From NCBI RefSeq assembly GCF_900101815.1, contig NZ_FNAO01000005.1:186001-250000 (forward strand): a stretch of DNA of 64,000 bases, read 5' to 3'. Positions 33,732 through 41,567 of the stretch are shown one piece after another. Made by a program: the position numbers and the translations under genes. Numbering within the stretch: the stretch's first letter is position 1; every line of letters starts with the position of its first letter. The DNA comes from Pricia antarctica (GTDB lineage: Bacteria > Bacteroidota > Bacteroidia > Flavobacteriales > Flavobacteriaceae). The notes below the pieces were generated by a model. The model had not been told where the DNA came from. It saw only the letters and a list, made by a program, of their open reading frames with translations, and made no database searches.

Positions 33732-35093
33732 TCAAACCGTCATCGAAAACAATCTCGTTTCGGGTGCTTTTCGGTGCAAGAGGACATCGAAAGCCATACA
33801 AATATTACGGACGAACGGCCGTCCATTTTCGGTTATTTTTATGTCGTGCATGCCTATCTCCAAGAGACCGTCCGATTCCATTTCGGATAAGCCTTCGATA
33901 ATACTTGGTAAATCGGGAAAACACATAGCGTCATCTGCCCATGAAGTCCGCAATCGGCACATCAAGTTCAAAATGTGCTTTCGAACGATCTGATCTTCTT
34001 CTGACAAGATATGTCCGCGATATATGGGGATAATGGCATGGTCTACCAAGTGTGCATATTCCTCAATACTTTTTACGTTTTGGGTAAAACCGTACCAACT
34101 ATCGCTGATGCTCGATGCGCCGAGACCGACCATCAAAAGGGTCTTTGATGCGGTATAACCCATAAAATTCCGGTGCAATCGGCCTGTATTCATAGAAGCG
34201 TACAGGCTATCGGAAGTCAGTGCAAAATGGTCCATTCCGATCTCTTTGTATCCCGCTTGTGCCAATCGTTTTTTGCCTTCTTCGTACTGCCTGCGTTTTT
34301 CTTCGCCTTGGGGCACATCTTCATCTTTATAGCCCCTTTGTCCATTACCTTTGAGCCAAGGCACATGCGCGTAGCTATAAAAAGCAATGCGGTCGGGCAT
34401 CAGTTGTTTCGTCTTCGCAATGGTTTCTTCGACATGCTCCAAAGTCTGATGGGGCAATCCGAAAATAATATCGTGGCTTACGGAGGTGTACCCAATCTCG
34501 CGGGCAACTTCTGTAACTCTTTTTACGTTTTCAAAAGGCTGTATCCTGTGAATGGCCTTCTGTACGGTTTCATTATAATCCTGCACCCCGTAGCTTACCC
34601 TTCGAAAGCCAACATCGTACAGGGCCTGAAGATGTTCTCGGCTCGTATTGTTCGGATGTCCTTCAAAACTAAATTCGTAATCTTCTGCCTTATCAGCCTT
34701 TTTGAAAATTCCGTTGATTAGCAGTTGCAGATGCTCGGGGGAAAAAAATGTAGGGGTACCGCCGCCTAAATGCAGTTCCTTTATTTTAGGCCTATCGGGA
34801 AATAGCTCGCAATACAGTTTCCATTCCTTTAAAACGGATGCGATATAGGGCGTCTCTACCTCGTGTCTTTTGGTAATGCGCTTATGACATCCACAGAAAG
34901 TACACAAGTTTTCGCAAAAGGGCAAATGGATGTAAAGACTAATGCCTTCAACTGCATTACTCTCATTAAAACTTTGCCGTACCGTACTTTCCCATTTTTT
35001 TCCCGAAAACGTATCCATATTCCAGTACGGAACGGTGGGATAACTTGTATAGCGAGGACCAGCAACGTTATATTTTTGGATTAGACTGCACAT
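33732..35093 (-). CDS. hemN: Oxygen-independent coproporphyrinogen III dehydrogenase
   Basis: A 453-aa radical SAM enzyme converting coproporphyrinogen III to protoporphyrinogen IX without O2. The cluster ligands C60, C64 and C67 are in YIHLPFCENLCTFCGCHKR, and other HemN blocks are ELHLGGGTPTFFSPEHL, SFEGHPNNTSREHL, VSYGVQDYNETVQKAI and SHDIIFGLPHQT. The N-terminal YNVAGPRYTSYPT is diagnostic of genuine HemN rather than HemW. It meets the heme demand of the cbb3 oxidase and cytochromes under anoxia. Control is by a Crp/Fnr-type site. Confidence 0.96.
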   Translation of the reverse strand: MCSLIQKYNVAGPRYTSYPTVPYWNMDTFSGKKWESTVRQSFNESNAVEGISLYIHLPFCENLCTFCGCHKRITKRHEVETPYIASVLKEWKLYCELFPDRPKIKELHLGGGTPTFFSPEHLQLLINGIFKKADKAEDYEFSFEGHPNNTSREHLQALYDVGFRRVSYGVQDYNETVQKAIHRIQPFENVKRVTEVAREIGYTSVSHDIIFGLPHQTLEHVEETIAKTKQLMPDRIAFYSYAHVPWLKGNGQRGYKDEDVPQGEEKRRQYEEGKKRLAQAGYKEIGMDHFALTSDSLYASMNTGRLHRNFMGYTASKTLLMVGLGASSISDSWYGFTQNVKSIEEYAHLVDHAIIPIYRGHILSEEDQIVRKHILNLMCRLRTSWADDAMCFPDLPSIIEGLSEMESDGLLEIGMHDIKITENGRPFVRNICMAFDVLLHRKAPETRLFSMTV

Positions 35094-35112
35094 AGATTCA
35101 TTGTATTTAGTA

Positions 35113-35159
35113 CAAAAATACTATGCCATTGGCAGGATAAATATGATAATTATCAGGTA
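35113..35159 (-). promoter_or_regulatory. Crp/Fnr-type site and promoter of hemN
   Basis: AATATGA-N6-TCAGGTA at 35140-35159 (centre 35149.5), containing the exact TGATAATTATCA. Minus-strand -7 element TATTTTTG at 35120-35113, 36.5 bp from the centre. Confidence 0.8.
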
Positions 35160-35319
35160 TTGCCGAAAGATGATATCATTTTCGAGGATTTCCAAAACGT
35201 AAACCGTATGGTATACTGATAATTACCCGAATTTTTCTTGACCGGAAACCCCTTGTGTTTGAAGTTATGGTAAGTCTCCAAAATCCAATTACTTTCAGAG
35301 AATGTCGACAATCGCGTAT

Positions 35320-36165
35320 TTATGGCTTTTCAGGAATAACCAAAAAGGGAATATCAATATTGAACACCATTTTTTCGATGATCGGCTCGCGCAACATTTT
35401 TTCAAAAATGCCATGTTCGTTATTGACCATGACTAGTAAGCCAATGTTCGAATCTTCTAAGAACAGCTGTATTAACTTTGTTTTACTGATAAAATCGGGC
35501 ATCCGGTCAAATGAAATTGAAAAGGATTTCAAACAGGTCTTAAGTGCCTTCAAGTTTGATTTTTGAAGATCATCCAACTTTTTTTTCGTATCGATATGTA
35601 GAATGTTAATGGAGGCCTCCCAAAGTTGGGCTATAAAAATCATCGGATCGATCAGTGAGGTATTAAAACAATTTTTATAGTCCGTTGCAAGCGCAATTCT
35701 CTTCGTCGGATTAAAGTCGGTGTTTTTCGGAACCAATAAGACCGGACATTTTTTTATCGATGCCAAAGTCTTCGTAGCACTACTTCCCAAATATACAGGA
35801 ATACTACTCTTTTTACCCTTATTGCCCATTACGATCAAATCGATTTCCAGTTTTTCCACTAACTCGTCGACTGCCTGTATCAAATCGGCAGGCTTAGAAA
35901 TCAGTTCATAACTGTGTTTTAAATCGGGATTTTTCTTTTTTATTTTTCGTAAGGTTTGTTTCAAACGGGCTTTGGACTTCTCCCGTAACGTATCGGAAAC
36001 ATGCGCTACATCATCATAGCTACGTTTGCCATTAAAACCTTTCTTTTCATTATATACGTTCAATAAAAAAAATGTACACTTTCTATTTCCAAAAAGTTTT
36101 GAGGCATAAGAAAGCGCATGGTTTGCATTATTCGAAAAATCGGTAGGTACCAAAATATTTTGCAT
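35320..36165 (-). CDS. Universal stress protein, tandem UspA domains
   Basis: A 281-aa protein beginning MQNILVPTDFSNNANHALSYA. The first domain has DLIVMGNKGKKSSIPVYLGSSATKTL, a variant nucleotide loop; the second (about 152-281) ends EKMVFNIDIPFLVIPEKP. It lies 8 bp downstream of a truncated USP remnant and, beyond it, another USP on the same strand, so the three are probably co-transcribed from the promoter at 37356-37402. No separate palindrome is found in its own upstream gap. Confidence 0.92.
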   Translation of the reverse strand: MQNILVPTDFSNNANHALSYASKLFGNRKCTFFLLNVYNEKKGFNGKRSYDDVAHVSDTLREKSKARLKQTLRKIKKKNPDLKHSYELISKPADLIQAVDELVEKLEIDLIVMGNKGKKSSIPVYLGSSATKTLASIKKCPVLLVPKNTDFNPTKRIALATDYKNCFNTSLIDPMIFIAQLWEASINILHIDTKKKLDDLQKSNLKALKTCLKSFSISFDRMPDFISKTKLIQLFLEDSNIGLLVMVNNEHGIFEKMLREPIIEKMVFNIDIPFLVIPEKP

Positions 36166-36173
36166 AGTATCAG

Positions 36174-36377
36174 TTATGTTGTGTGAGGAATGACCATAAA
36201 CGGAATGGTTACATGAAATCCTATCTTTTTGATCGTCGGCTCTATAAACGTATGCTTGTTCTGTACCATGGCCAAAAGGTTCATACGCTTCTTCATCTGA
36301 AAATTGTTGATTGCCGTGATGACCTTCTGGCTCGACAAGTCGTGGAACAAATGGGTGGGCAGGATTATTTTTTTCAT
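36174..36377 (-). pseudogene. Internally deleted universal stress protein remnant
   Basis: A 67-codon frame joins a USP start (MKKIILPTHLFHDLSSQKVI) to a USP end (MNLLAMVQNKHTFIEP ... IPFMVIPHTT). About 200 residues of a normal two-domain USP are missing between them. The end resembles the C-terminus of the neighbouring USP (MLVIVNSRHSYLED ... IPFMVL). It is probably a deletion relic; a functional mini-protein cannot be excluded. Confidence 0.75.
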
Positions 36378-36491
36378 ATCGTTGTAGTATGAAGTACTTA
36401 GTAGATCGTATTAGTTATGTCAGGTTTCAGTTTCACTTTAAAATCAAGGTTCGAACCCTGCTACGACGGACAGGATCGACACTTGCAGTTT

Positions 36492-37337
36492 TTACCGCGC
36501 AATATTCTGTAGCACCATAAACGGAATTTTCAGATGCAAGCCCAGTTTATCCATAGATGATTGGTAAAGCATATCCTCTAGATACGAATGCCTTGAATTT
36601 ACGATGACTAGCATATCGATGTCATTATGCAGTATGTATTTGGTAATTGCAAACGTCTTCTCCTTTTCGGGCGTGGTCTCAAAACGGAGTTTCGGTTTGC
36701 TTAGACAATTCTTTAAAAACTCCCGGTTGTCCTCTTGCCTTAGGGACAGTGTATTTATCGGATCGATATACAACATATGGACGGTCGAACAGAAAGACCC
36801 GGTCATTTCGCCCAATAATTTCAATTCGCGGTTTTTGTAGGGTACCATATAATTGGTTGCAAAAAGAACCTGCTTGGGCGGTTGGTATTCATAGTCTTCG
36901 GGAATGGCCAAAACCGGGCAGTTCACGTACCTCATCACTTGCAGCGTATTGCTTCCAAAAACGATTTTACCATCACTTGTCGCACCACGGGTGCCCATGA
37001 CCACGATATCCATATCCTCATGTTCCACCCAGTCGTTGGCGGCATCAATCAAGTTGGCGAATACCGAAACGAAGGTATAGGTATGCTTGGGGTTGGCCGA
37101 GTATTCCTTGAGCTGGTCTTCGGTCTGTTTCAATTTACCGTCCGAACGCTCCAGAGCGGATGCCTTCAACGTTTCAAGAGTACTGCGCTCTTTTGCGATA
37201 TCCTCCCGATACACTTCATCGGCATAGGCATGAATTATATAAAATTCGCTTTTCTCATATTTGAATACCTGACAGGCATACTTTAATGCATTAAAGGCGT
37301 TTTCCGAAAAATCGGTGGGAATCAATACTTTTCGCAT
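36492..37337 (-). CDS. Universal stress protein, tandem UspA domains
   Basis: The ATG at 37337 (MRKVLIPTDFSENAFNALKYA) is chosen over a long upstream extension because the extension would read through the promoter. The 281-aa product has two UspA domains; the first has DIVVMGTRGATSDGKIVFGSNTLQVM. The C-terminal half ends SMDKLGLHLKIPFMVLQNIAR. It is the first gene of a USP-remnant-USP series and is preceded by a Crp/Fnr-type site. Confidence 0.92.
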   Translation of the reverse strand: MRKVLIPTDFSENAFNALKYACQVFKYEKSEFYIIHAYADEVYREDIAKERSTLETLKASALERSDGKLKQTEDQLKEYSANPKHTYTFVSVFANLIDAANDWVEHEDMDIVVMGTRGATSDGKIVFGSNTLQVMRYVNCPVLAIPEDYEYQPPKQVLFATNYMVPYKNRELKLLGEMTGSFCSTVHMLYIDPINTLSLRQEDNREFLKNCLSKPKLRFETTPEKEKTFAITKYILHNDIDMLVIVNSRHSYLEDMLYQSSMDKLGLHLKIPFMVLQNIAR

Positions 37338-37355
37338 GCTACTTCCATTTTGTGA

Positions 37356-37402
37356 CAAAAGTAAACAGCATGGTATGCAAAAACCATGATATTCGTCAGT
37401 TT
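37356..37402 (-). promoter_or_regulatory. Crp/Fnr-type site and promoter of a USP operon
   Basis: ACCATGA-N6-TCAGTTT at 37383-37402 (centre 37392.5), with minus-strand -7 element TACTTTTG at 37363-37356, 36.5 bp from the centre. The spacer TATTCG is identical to that of the nos site. Confidence 0.8.
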
Positions 37403-37584
37403 GAGGGATTGTTATTTGGTTTAAATTTGTGCTACAGACAGTAAGCAATGAAAAGAAGTTTTCAAAAGATCATAAATTCAAAAACAATTTTCAAATACAC
37501 TTCTTAGTCCATTTATAGATCCATTCATAAGCGTGAAATCAGATAGGCGGCCACCGAAATCGAACCTACCGAAGTATACGTTTT

Positions 37585-38424
37585 TTACTCATGCAGGACC
37601 AAAAACGGCACTTTGGTATGGTAGCTTATCTTTTCCACTTCGGGGCGGAAAAGAATCCGTTGAAAAAAGTTCAGGTTCTTGGCGACCATCGCGATCATAT
37701 CGATATCCCTACTTTCGGTAAAGGCTTGCACGGCGGTCTCCAATTTTGTACCGGTCAGGGAATGGAAACCATGTTCCACATCGACCAACTAATCGTCGAG
37801 AAAATCTTTGTTCTTTACTTGTTCGTCGCAGAGTTCTTCTCCCTTTTTTGAAATGTACAGTACCCGAATAATGGAATTGTGCAAAACCGCCATGTTGATC
37901 AAGGTATCCAATACTTTTGGGTCGTAACCGATATGAAAGTCGGTAACGAAGGCAATTTCTCCGGGCGGGGAAAACGCGGCATCTTCGGGAACCGCCAAGA
38001 GCGGGCATTTGACCTTCACGATGACATCGCCCGTATTGCTCCCTATTGTCGCTCTCTTGAGTCCCGATGCGCCTTTGGTACCCATAATGATAAGGTCTAT
38101 CTTTTTCGTTTCGGACTCCCTCTTAACGGTATCCACAAAATAATCATAGAGCGCTATCGGAACAAAGGTATGCCTATCGTTGGCAGGTAATTTTTCGATA
38201 CGGACCAAAAGTTCCTGAAGGCTTATTTTGCTCTCCTTCAAAAGAATATCCTTAAAGTTTTCGCCCGCCGCTTGAACCGAGGTTCCCGCACCGGAATAGG
38301 GCGGAATCGAATTTACGTGCAGCAGATGAATGGTACATTCGGTCTTTTTGAAAAGTTCCAGCCCATATTTGAGGGCATTCCAAGCATTTTCGGAAAAATC
38401 GGTGGGAATAAGTAGCTGTTGCAT
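37585..38424 (-). pseudogene. Universal stress protein interrupted by an in-frame TAG
   Basis: From ATG 38424 (MQQLLIPTDFSENAWNAL) the frame matches the USP at 59321-60163 along its whole length, including IDLIIMGTKGASGLKRATIGSNTGDVI. A TAG at 37791-37789 replaces the tyrosine codon of the paralog (KDFLDD-stop-LVDVEH against KDFLDDYLVDIDH). The frame then continues intact for 67 codons to KVPFLVLHE. A 211-residue truncated product with one and a half domains may still be made. The promoter and Crp/Fnr-type site upstream are intact, so loss appears recent. The gene sits 149 bp after the response-regulator/Crp gene. Confidence 0.88.
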
Positions 38425-38451
38425 GTCAAGATCGGCTTTTGTCCAATCTTG

Positions 38452-38498
38452 TAAAATTAGGATACCCGAACGCCGCACAAAATGATTACGGTCATGTT
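38452..38498 (-). promoter_or_regulatory. Crp/Fnr-type site and promoter of the interrupted USP
   Basis: AAAATGA-N6-TCATGTT at 38479-38498 (centre 38488.5), with minus-strand -7 element TAATTTTA at 38459-38452, 36.5 bp from the centre. Confidence 0.8.
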
Positions 38499-38525
38499 GT
38501 TTTGGAAAGTTTTTTGGCTCCCCTC

Positions 38526-38552
38526 CTACCCGAAGTTTCTGGGCGGGTAGGG
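38526..38552 (-). terminator. Hairpin downstream of the response-regulator/Crp gene
   Basis: CCTACCCG (38526-38533) pairs exactly with CGGGTAGG (38545-38552) around an 11-base loop. It lies 21 bp after the regulator stop and before the USP promoter. There is no T-tract, so it may be a weak or Rho-type terminator. Confidence 0.45.
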
Positions 38553-38573
38553 AAATGAATCCTTATTTTCCCT

Positions 38574-39626
38574 TCAATACACCCGACTAAGTTTGTCCAT
38601 ATCCAAAATTTTGACGTTCCGGCCCTCTATTTGAACGAGCCCTTCTTTCTTGAAGCCCGAAAGGGTGCGGATAAGCGTCTCGGTCGCCATACCCGCCACG
38701 CTAGCAAGGTCGCTGCGGAGAATATGGAGATTTCCTTTGGAATCTTTTTGCAGCTTCTCGGCGAATTTGAGGATGGTGCGGGCGGTTTTTTTGCGAACGG
38801 AACCGTAGGCCATTTCCAATAGCTGTTCTTTGGCCTCGAATAGGTTTTCGGATAGAAACTGCATCAGCTCAATGGCCAGGCAATCGTTGCCTTCGAGGAG
38901 CTGTCGAAGCTTTTGCGAAGAAATGCCGACCAGTTCGGTTTTCTCCAGGGCCGTTGCATATTCGGTATGTACAATGTCTTTTGTAAAAAAACTAAAACCG
39001 AAAAAATCATCGGGCCTATGGATACCGGTTATAAGTTCTTTGCCCTTTTCGTCCAGTTTATGGATTTTTACCGCTCCTTTGAGTATCAGATAGATGATGT
39101 TGGCATGCATACCTTCGCAATAGATGGTTTCCCTTGTTTGGAACGAATATTCCCCGCCGTTATCCTTAATATAGTTTTTGAATTGTTGCAGTGATTTTAT
39201 TCGTTTTTCGGAAATGGTACCGGATATGGAATTTTTGTCCTCCACATCCTTCAGGATCACCATTTTCGCTAATCGACTTTTAATTGCCCCGATAAGTTCG
39301 GACTCTGTGAAAGGTTTGGCCAGGTAATCGTCGGCACCCATTTCCATGCCCTTGCGAATGTCTTCGCGCTCGGTCTTGGCGGATAGGAAAATAAACGGAA
39401 TACCCCTGGTCTCTTCGGTTTTTGACAAGGCATCCAATACTCCGTAACCATCAAGTTCCGGCATCATGATATCGCAGAGAATAACATGCGGAAGGTATTC
39501 TTTGGCCGCGATCACACCTAGTTTTCCATTAGAGGCCGTCCGCACCTCAAAGTTTGAAAGCTCCAATAGTTCGGCGGTATTTTCCCTCAAGATCGTATCG
39601 TCCTCAATCAGTAGTATTTTTTTCAT
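38574..39626 (-). CDS. Response-regulator receiver fused to a Crp/Fnr-type DNA-binding protein
   Basis: ATG at 39626 (MKKILLIEDDTILRENTAEL); the longer frame is rejected for lack of homologous sequence. The 350-aa product has a receiver (1-120) with D9/D10, phosphoacceptor D52 (LCDIMMPELDGYG), S82 and K104 (LAKPF), then a cNMP-type beta roll (about 150-265; TIYCEGMHANIIYLILKGAVKIHKLDEKGKELITG) and a Crp-type helix-turn-helix (about 300-335; LASVAGMATETLIRTLSGFKKEGLV). Phosphorylation would thus control a Crp-like activator. Its recognition helix keeps the E and R that read TGA. No kinase gene is adjacent. It is the best local candidate to bind the thirteen palindromes. Confidence 0.93.
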   Translation of the reverse strand: MKKILLIEDDTILRENTAELLELSNFEVRTASNGKLGVIAAKEYLPHVILCDIMMPELDGYGVLDALSKTEETRGIPFIFLSAKTEREDIRKGMEMGADDYLAKPFTESELIGAIKSRLAKMVILKDVEDKNSISGTISEKRIKSLQQFKNYIKDNGGEYSFQTRETIYCEGMHANIIYLILKGAVKIHKLDEKGKELITGIHRPDDFFGFSFFTKDIVHTEYATALEKTELVGISSQKLRQLLEGNDCLAIELMQFLSENLFEAKEQLLEMAYGSVRKKTARTILKFAEKLQKDSKGNLHILRSDLASVAGMATETLIRTLSGFKKEGLVQIEGRNVKILDMDKLSRVY

Positions 39627-39948
39627 AGGTGCGTTCTTCGCGCCGCTTGGTCGGCAATGAAGCAGAAAGACCGGTCTGGCGACTAAATTTTGTGCAATAA
39701 ATATAATGACTTTTACCATGATGATCCCTTCTCCATAGTAATGCTAACCCCTGTTTTAACCTGTATTTATAGTTAGAAGCCGGCGTATTTCCCACATCCC
39801 CAATATAATGCTTAAAACACGATTTGTAAAAATTATTGCGGAATTGATCGTAATAGCTATAAAACTTGCGGCCGGAACGGCCCAATACCGTTTTCTTATG
39901 ACAAAAATCATTTCACGTTCCTCCTCTCCTTAATAATTTTGGCCTCAT
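39627..39948. other. Divergent promoter region between the RR/Crp fusion and DUF308
   Basis: These 322 bases hold no supported gene. The DUF308 activator site and -7 element are at 39895-39941. A near-match ATGA-N6-CCAT at 39707-39720 lacks a correctly placed -7 element in either direction. The RR/Crp promoter itself is not obvious. Confidence 0.5.
39895..39941 (+). promoter_or_regulatory. Crp/Fnr-type site and promoter of the DUF308 gene
   Basis: TTATGA-N6-TCATTT with core at 39898-39911 (centre 39904.5), and -7 element TAATTTTG at 39934-39941, 36.5 bp from the centre. The start codon is only seven bases further, so the transcript may be nearly leaderless. Confidence 0.78.
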
Positions 39949-40527
39949 ATGAAACATTCCCTCCATTTAAATATAGTGCCATTACCAAAAAAATGGTGGA
40001 AACACCTGAGTTTGGGCTTTCTCTTTGCGCTGCTGGGCATTTGGATTTTCATAACCCCTTCGGCGAGCTATATGTCGCTGAGTTTTTTCTTTACGCTAAT
40101 TTTAGCGATAACCGGAGCATTCGAAATTATTGCCTCGGTGCTCTACCGAAAGGAAACCAAATACTGGGGATTTCATTTTATGGGCGGGGTTTTGGAGCTG
40201 CTTGTCAGTGGATTTTTACTTTTCAATCCGGTAATGACCATGGATCTAATAACATATGTCTTAGCACTTTGGCTATTTTACAGGGGATCTAGGGCGGTAT
40301 GGGTTTCCGTTCGCCTAAAATCTTATAGTATCGGGGGATGGGGATGGATTTTGGCTACCGGAATCGGAACATTGATTTTCGCAATCTTAATCATCGTATA
40401 TCCGATACTGGGAGGATTGAGCATCGTTTACGCCATGGCTTTGGCCTTTTTGGCCTTGGGGATGTTCAATTTTTCGGTCGCGTACCATTTGGGTGGTTTG
40501 CGGAAAAGGGTTGGGAATTCGGTTTGA
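39949..40527 (+). CDS. DUF308/HdeD-like membrane protein
   Basis: A 192-aa protein with six predicted helices in three hairpin pairs (for example HLSLGFLFALLGIWIFITP, LILAITGAFEIIASVLYR, GFHFMGGVLELLVSGFLLF, GWGWILATGIGTLIFAILIIVYP), the HdeD/DUF308 repeat pattern. HdeD proteins are inner-membrane stress proteins; in E. coli HdeD is acid-linked. It is divergent from the RR/Crp gene and upstream of a USP. Its own promoter carries a Crp/Fnr-type site. Function here unknown. Confidence 0.9.
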   Translation: MKHSLHLNIVPLPKKWWKHLSLGFLFALLGIWIFITPSASYMSLSFFFTLILAITGAFEIIASVLYRKETKYWGFHFMGGVLELLVSGFLLFNPVMTMDLITYVLALWLFYRGSRAVWVSVRLKSYSIGGWGWILATGIGTLIFAILIIVYPILGGLSIVYAMALAFLALGMFNFSVAYHLGGLRKRVGNSV

Positions 40528-40653
40528 GTTTTTTTCATGTTCATTACTACTGCTGAATTTCTTGTTTGTAGACACTACAATAGCTATCACGATCTGCATC
40601 GGTAGGTTTAGACCTTAATTTCCTCTTTTCCGAAGGATGTCATTTTTTAACCC

Positions 40654-40700
40654 GGAATGACAGCCGTCATGTTTTGCCTCAAAACTGTTACTTACTTTTG
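40654..40700 (+). promoter_or_regulatory. Crp/Fnr-type site and promoter of USP 40726
   Basis: GGAATGA-N6-TCATGTT at 40654-40673 (centre 40663.5), with -7 element TACTTTTG at 40693-40700, 36.5 bp from the centre. Confidence 0.82.
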
Positions 40701-40725
40701 AACAGAACGTTAAAAAATTTATGTC

Positions 40726-41511
40726 ATGAATAAAATTTCGACCATTCTCGTGCCCTTCGATTTTTCAAAAAGTGCCAAAAGGGCATTGGAATACGCCGTA
40801 GCCTTCGTAGGACGCGATGACGATATTCAAATTGTATTGGCCCATATCTCCGGACATGGTAATTTTAAGTTGGATCCCGGAAATTTCACAAAGTTGGCCG
40901 AAAAATACGGCAGGGCTCTCAGAAAAAAACTGGAATGGACCATTCAAGGCGGATCGGTGACTCAAGCCCTTTTAGACATCCAAAAAACAAAAAAAATAGA
41001 CCTTGTGATCATGGGCACTTTGGGCACCAATAAGGAGGACAGTGCCGAACAGACCAATACCTCAAAGCTCGTTATGGAGGCCGATTGTCCCGTTCTAATG
41101 GTCCCAAAGGGCTATCAAGATTTTCAAATGAAGCGTATCGCCCTAGTTCTTGGAAAAGAGGAAATAGACGATACCCAAGATTTAGGGGCCTTGTTAGAGG
41201 TCGCCCGAAGATTCAATGCCAAAGTACATGTGGTAACGATAAAGAACCGCCCGGGCAGTTATGGCTATTCCGAAGAAGAGGAGAAGAACGAGAAGGCTAT
41301 AGAGTACTACCTCGAAAATTTCTATTCGGAACGTGTATTTATCAATAACGAAGATGTCGTCGATGGTATCTTGGCCTATGCCGAAAACCATGACATTGAC
41401 CTTGTTGCCATCCTACCTAGAAACCATGCAAAACGAAGCGAACCTTCGGCAGGACAGTTGACCCAGTTGTTGACCCTGCATTCGACAGTAGCCGTATTGG
41501 CTATTGATTGA
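40726..41511 (+). CDS. Universal stress protein, tandem UspA domains, divergent
   Basis: A 261-aa protein beginning MNKISTILVPFDFSKSAKRALEYA. The first-domain nucleotide loop is altered (DLVIMGTLGTNKEDSAEQTNTSKLV), lacking the glycine and serine of the usual G-S motif, so ATP binding at that site is doubtful. The second half contains RPGSYGYSEEEEKNEKAIEYY and IDLVAILPRNHAKRSEP. It is monocistronic with its own Crp/Fnr-type site and precedes pckA by 56 bp on the same strand. Confidence 0.92.
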   Translation: MNKISTILVPFDFSKSAKRALEYAVAFVGRDDDIQIVLAHISGHGNFKLDPGNFTKLAEKYGRALRKKLEWTIQGGSVTQALLDIQKTKKIDLVIMGTLGTNKEDSAEQTNTSKLVMEADCPVLMVPKGYQDFQMKRIALVLGKEEIDDTQDLGALLEVARRFNAKVHVVTIKNRPGSYGYSEEEEKNEKAIEYYLENFYSERVFINNEDVVDGILAYAENHDIDLVAILPRNHAKRSEPSAGQLTQLLTLHSTVAVLAID

Positions 41512-41567
41512 AATGTGATAAAACCATTAAATAGAAGCCCTCCCATTCGTCATAAGCATTGAAATAA

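Noticed and set aside
36441-36470. GGTTCGAACCC stretch resembling a tRNA T-arm
   Set aside because: The flanking bases do not complete a five-pair T-stem and no acceptor, D or anticodon arms can be formed around it.
37585-37788. A separate small gene from the downstream part of the interrupted USP
   Set aside because: It starts with TTG immediately after the TAG and matches only the C-terminal part of the paralogous USP, so it belongs to the pseudogene.
39707-39720. ATGA-N6-CCAT as a fourteenth regulon site for the RR/Crp gene
   Set aside because: One half-site base is wrong and no TAnnTTTG element stands at the fixed distance; the minus-strand sequence at 39684-39677 is GTCGCCAG.
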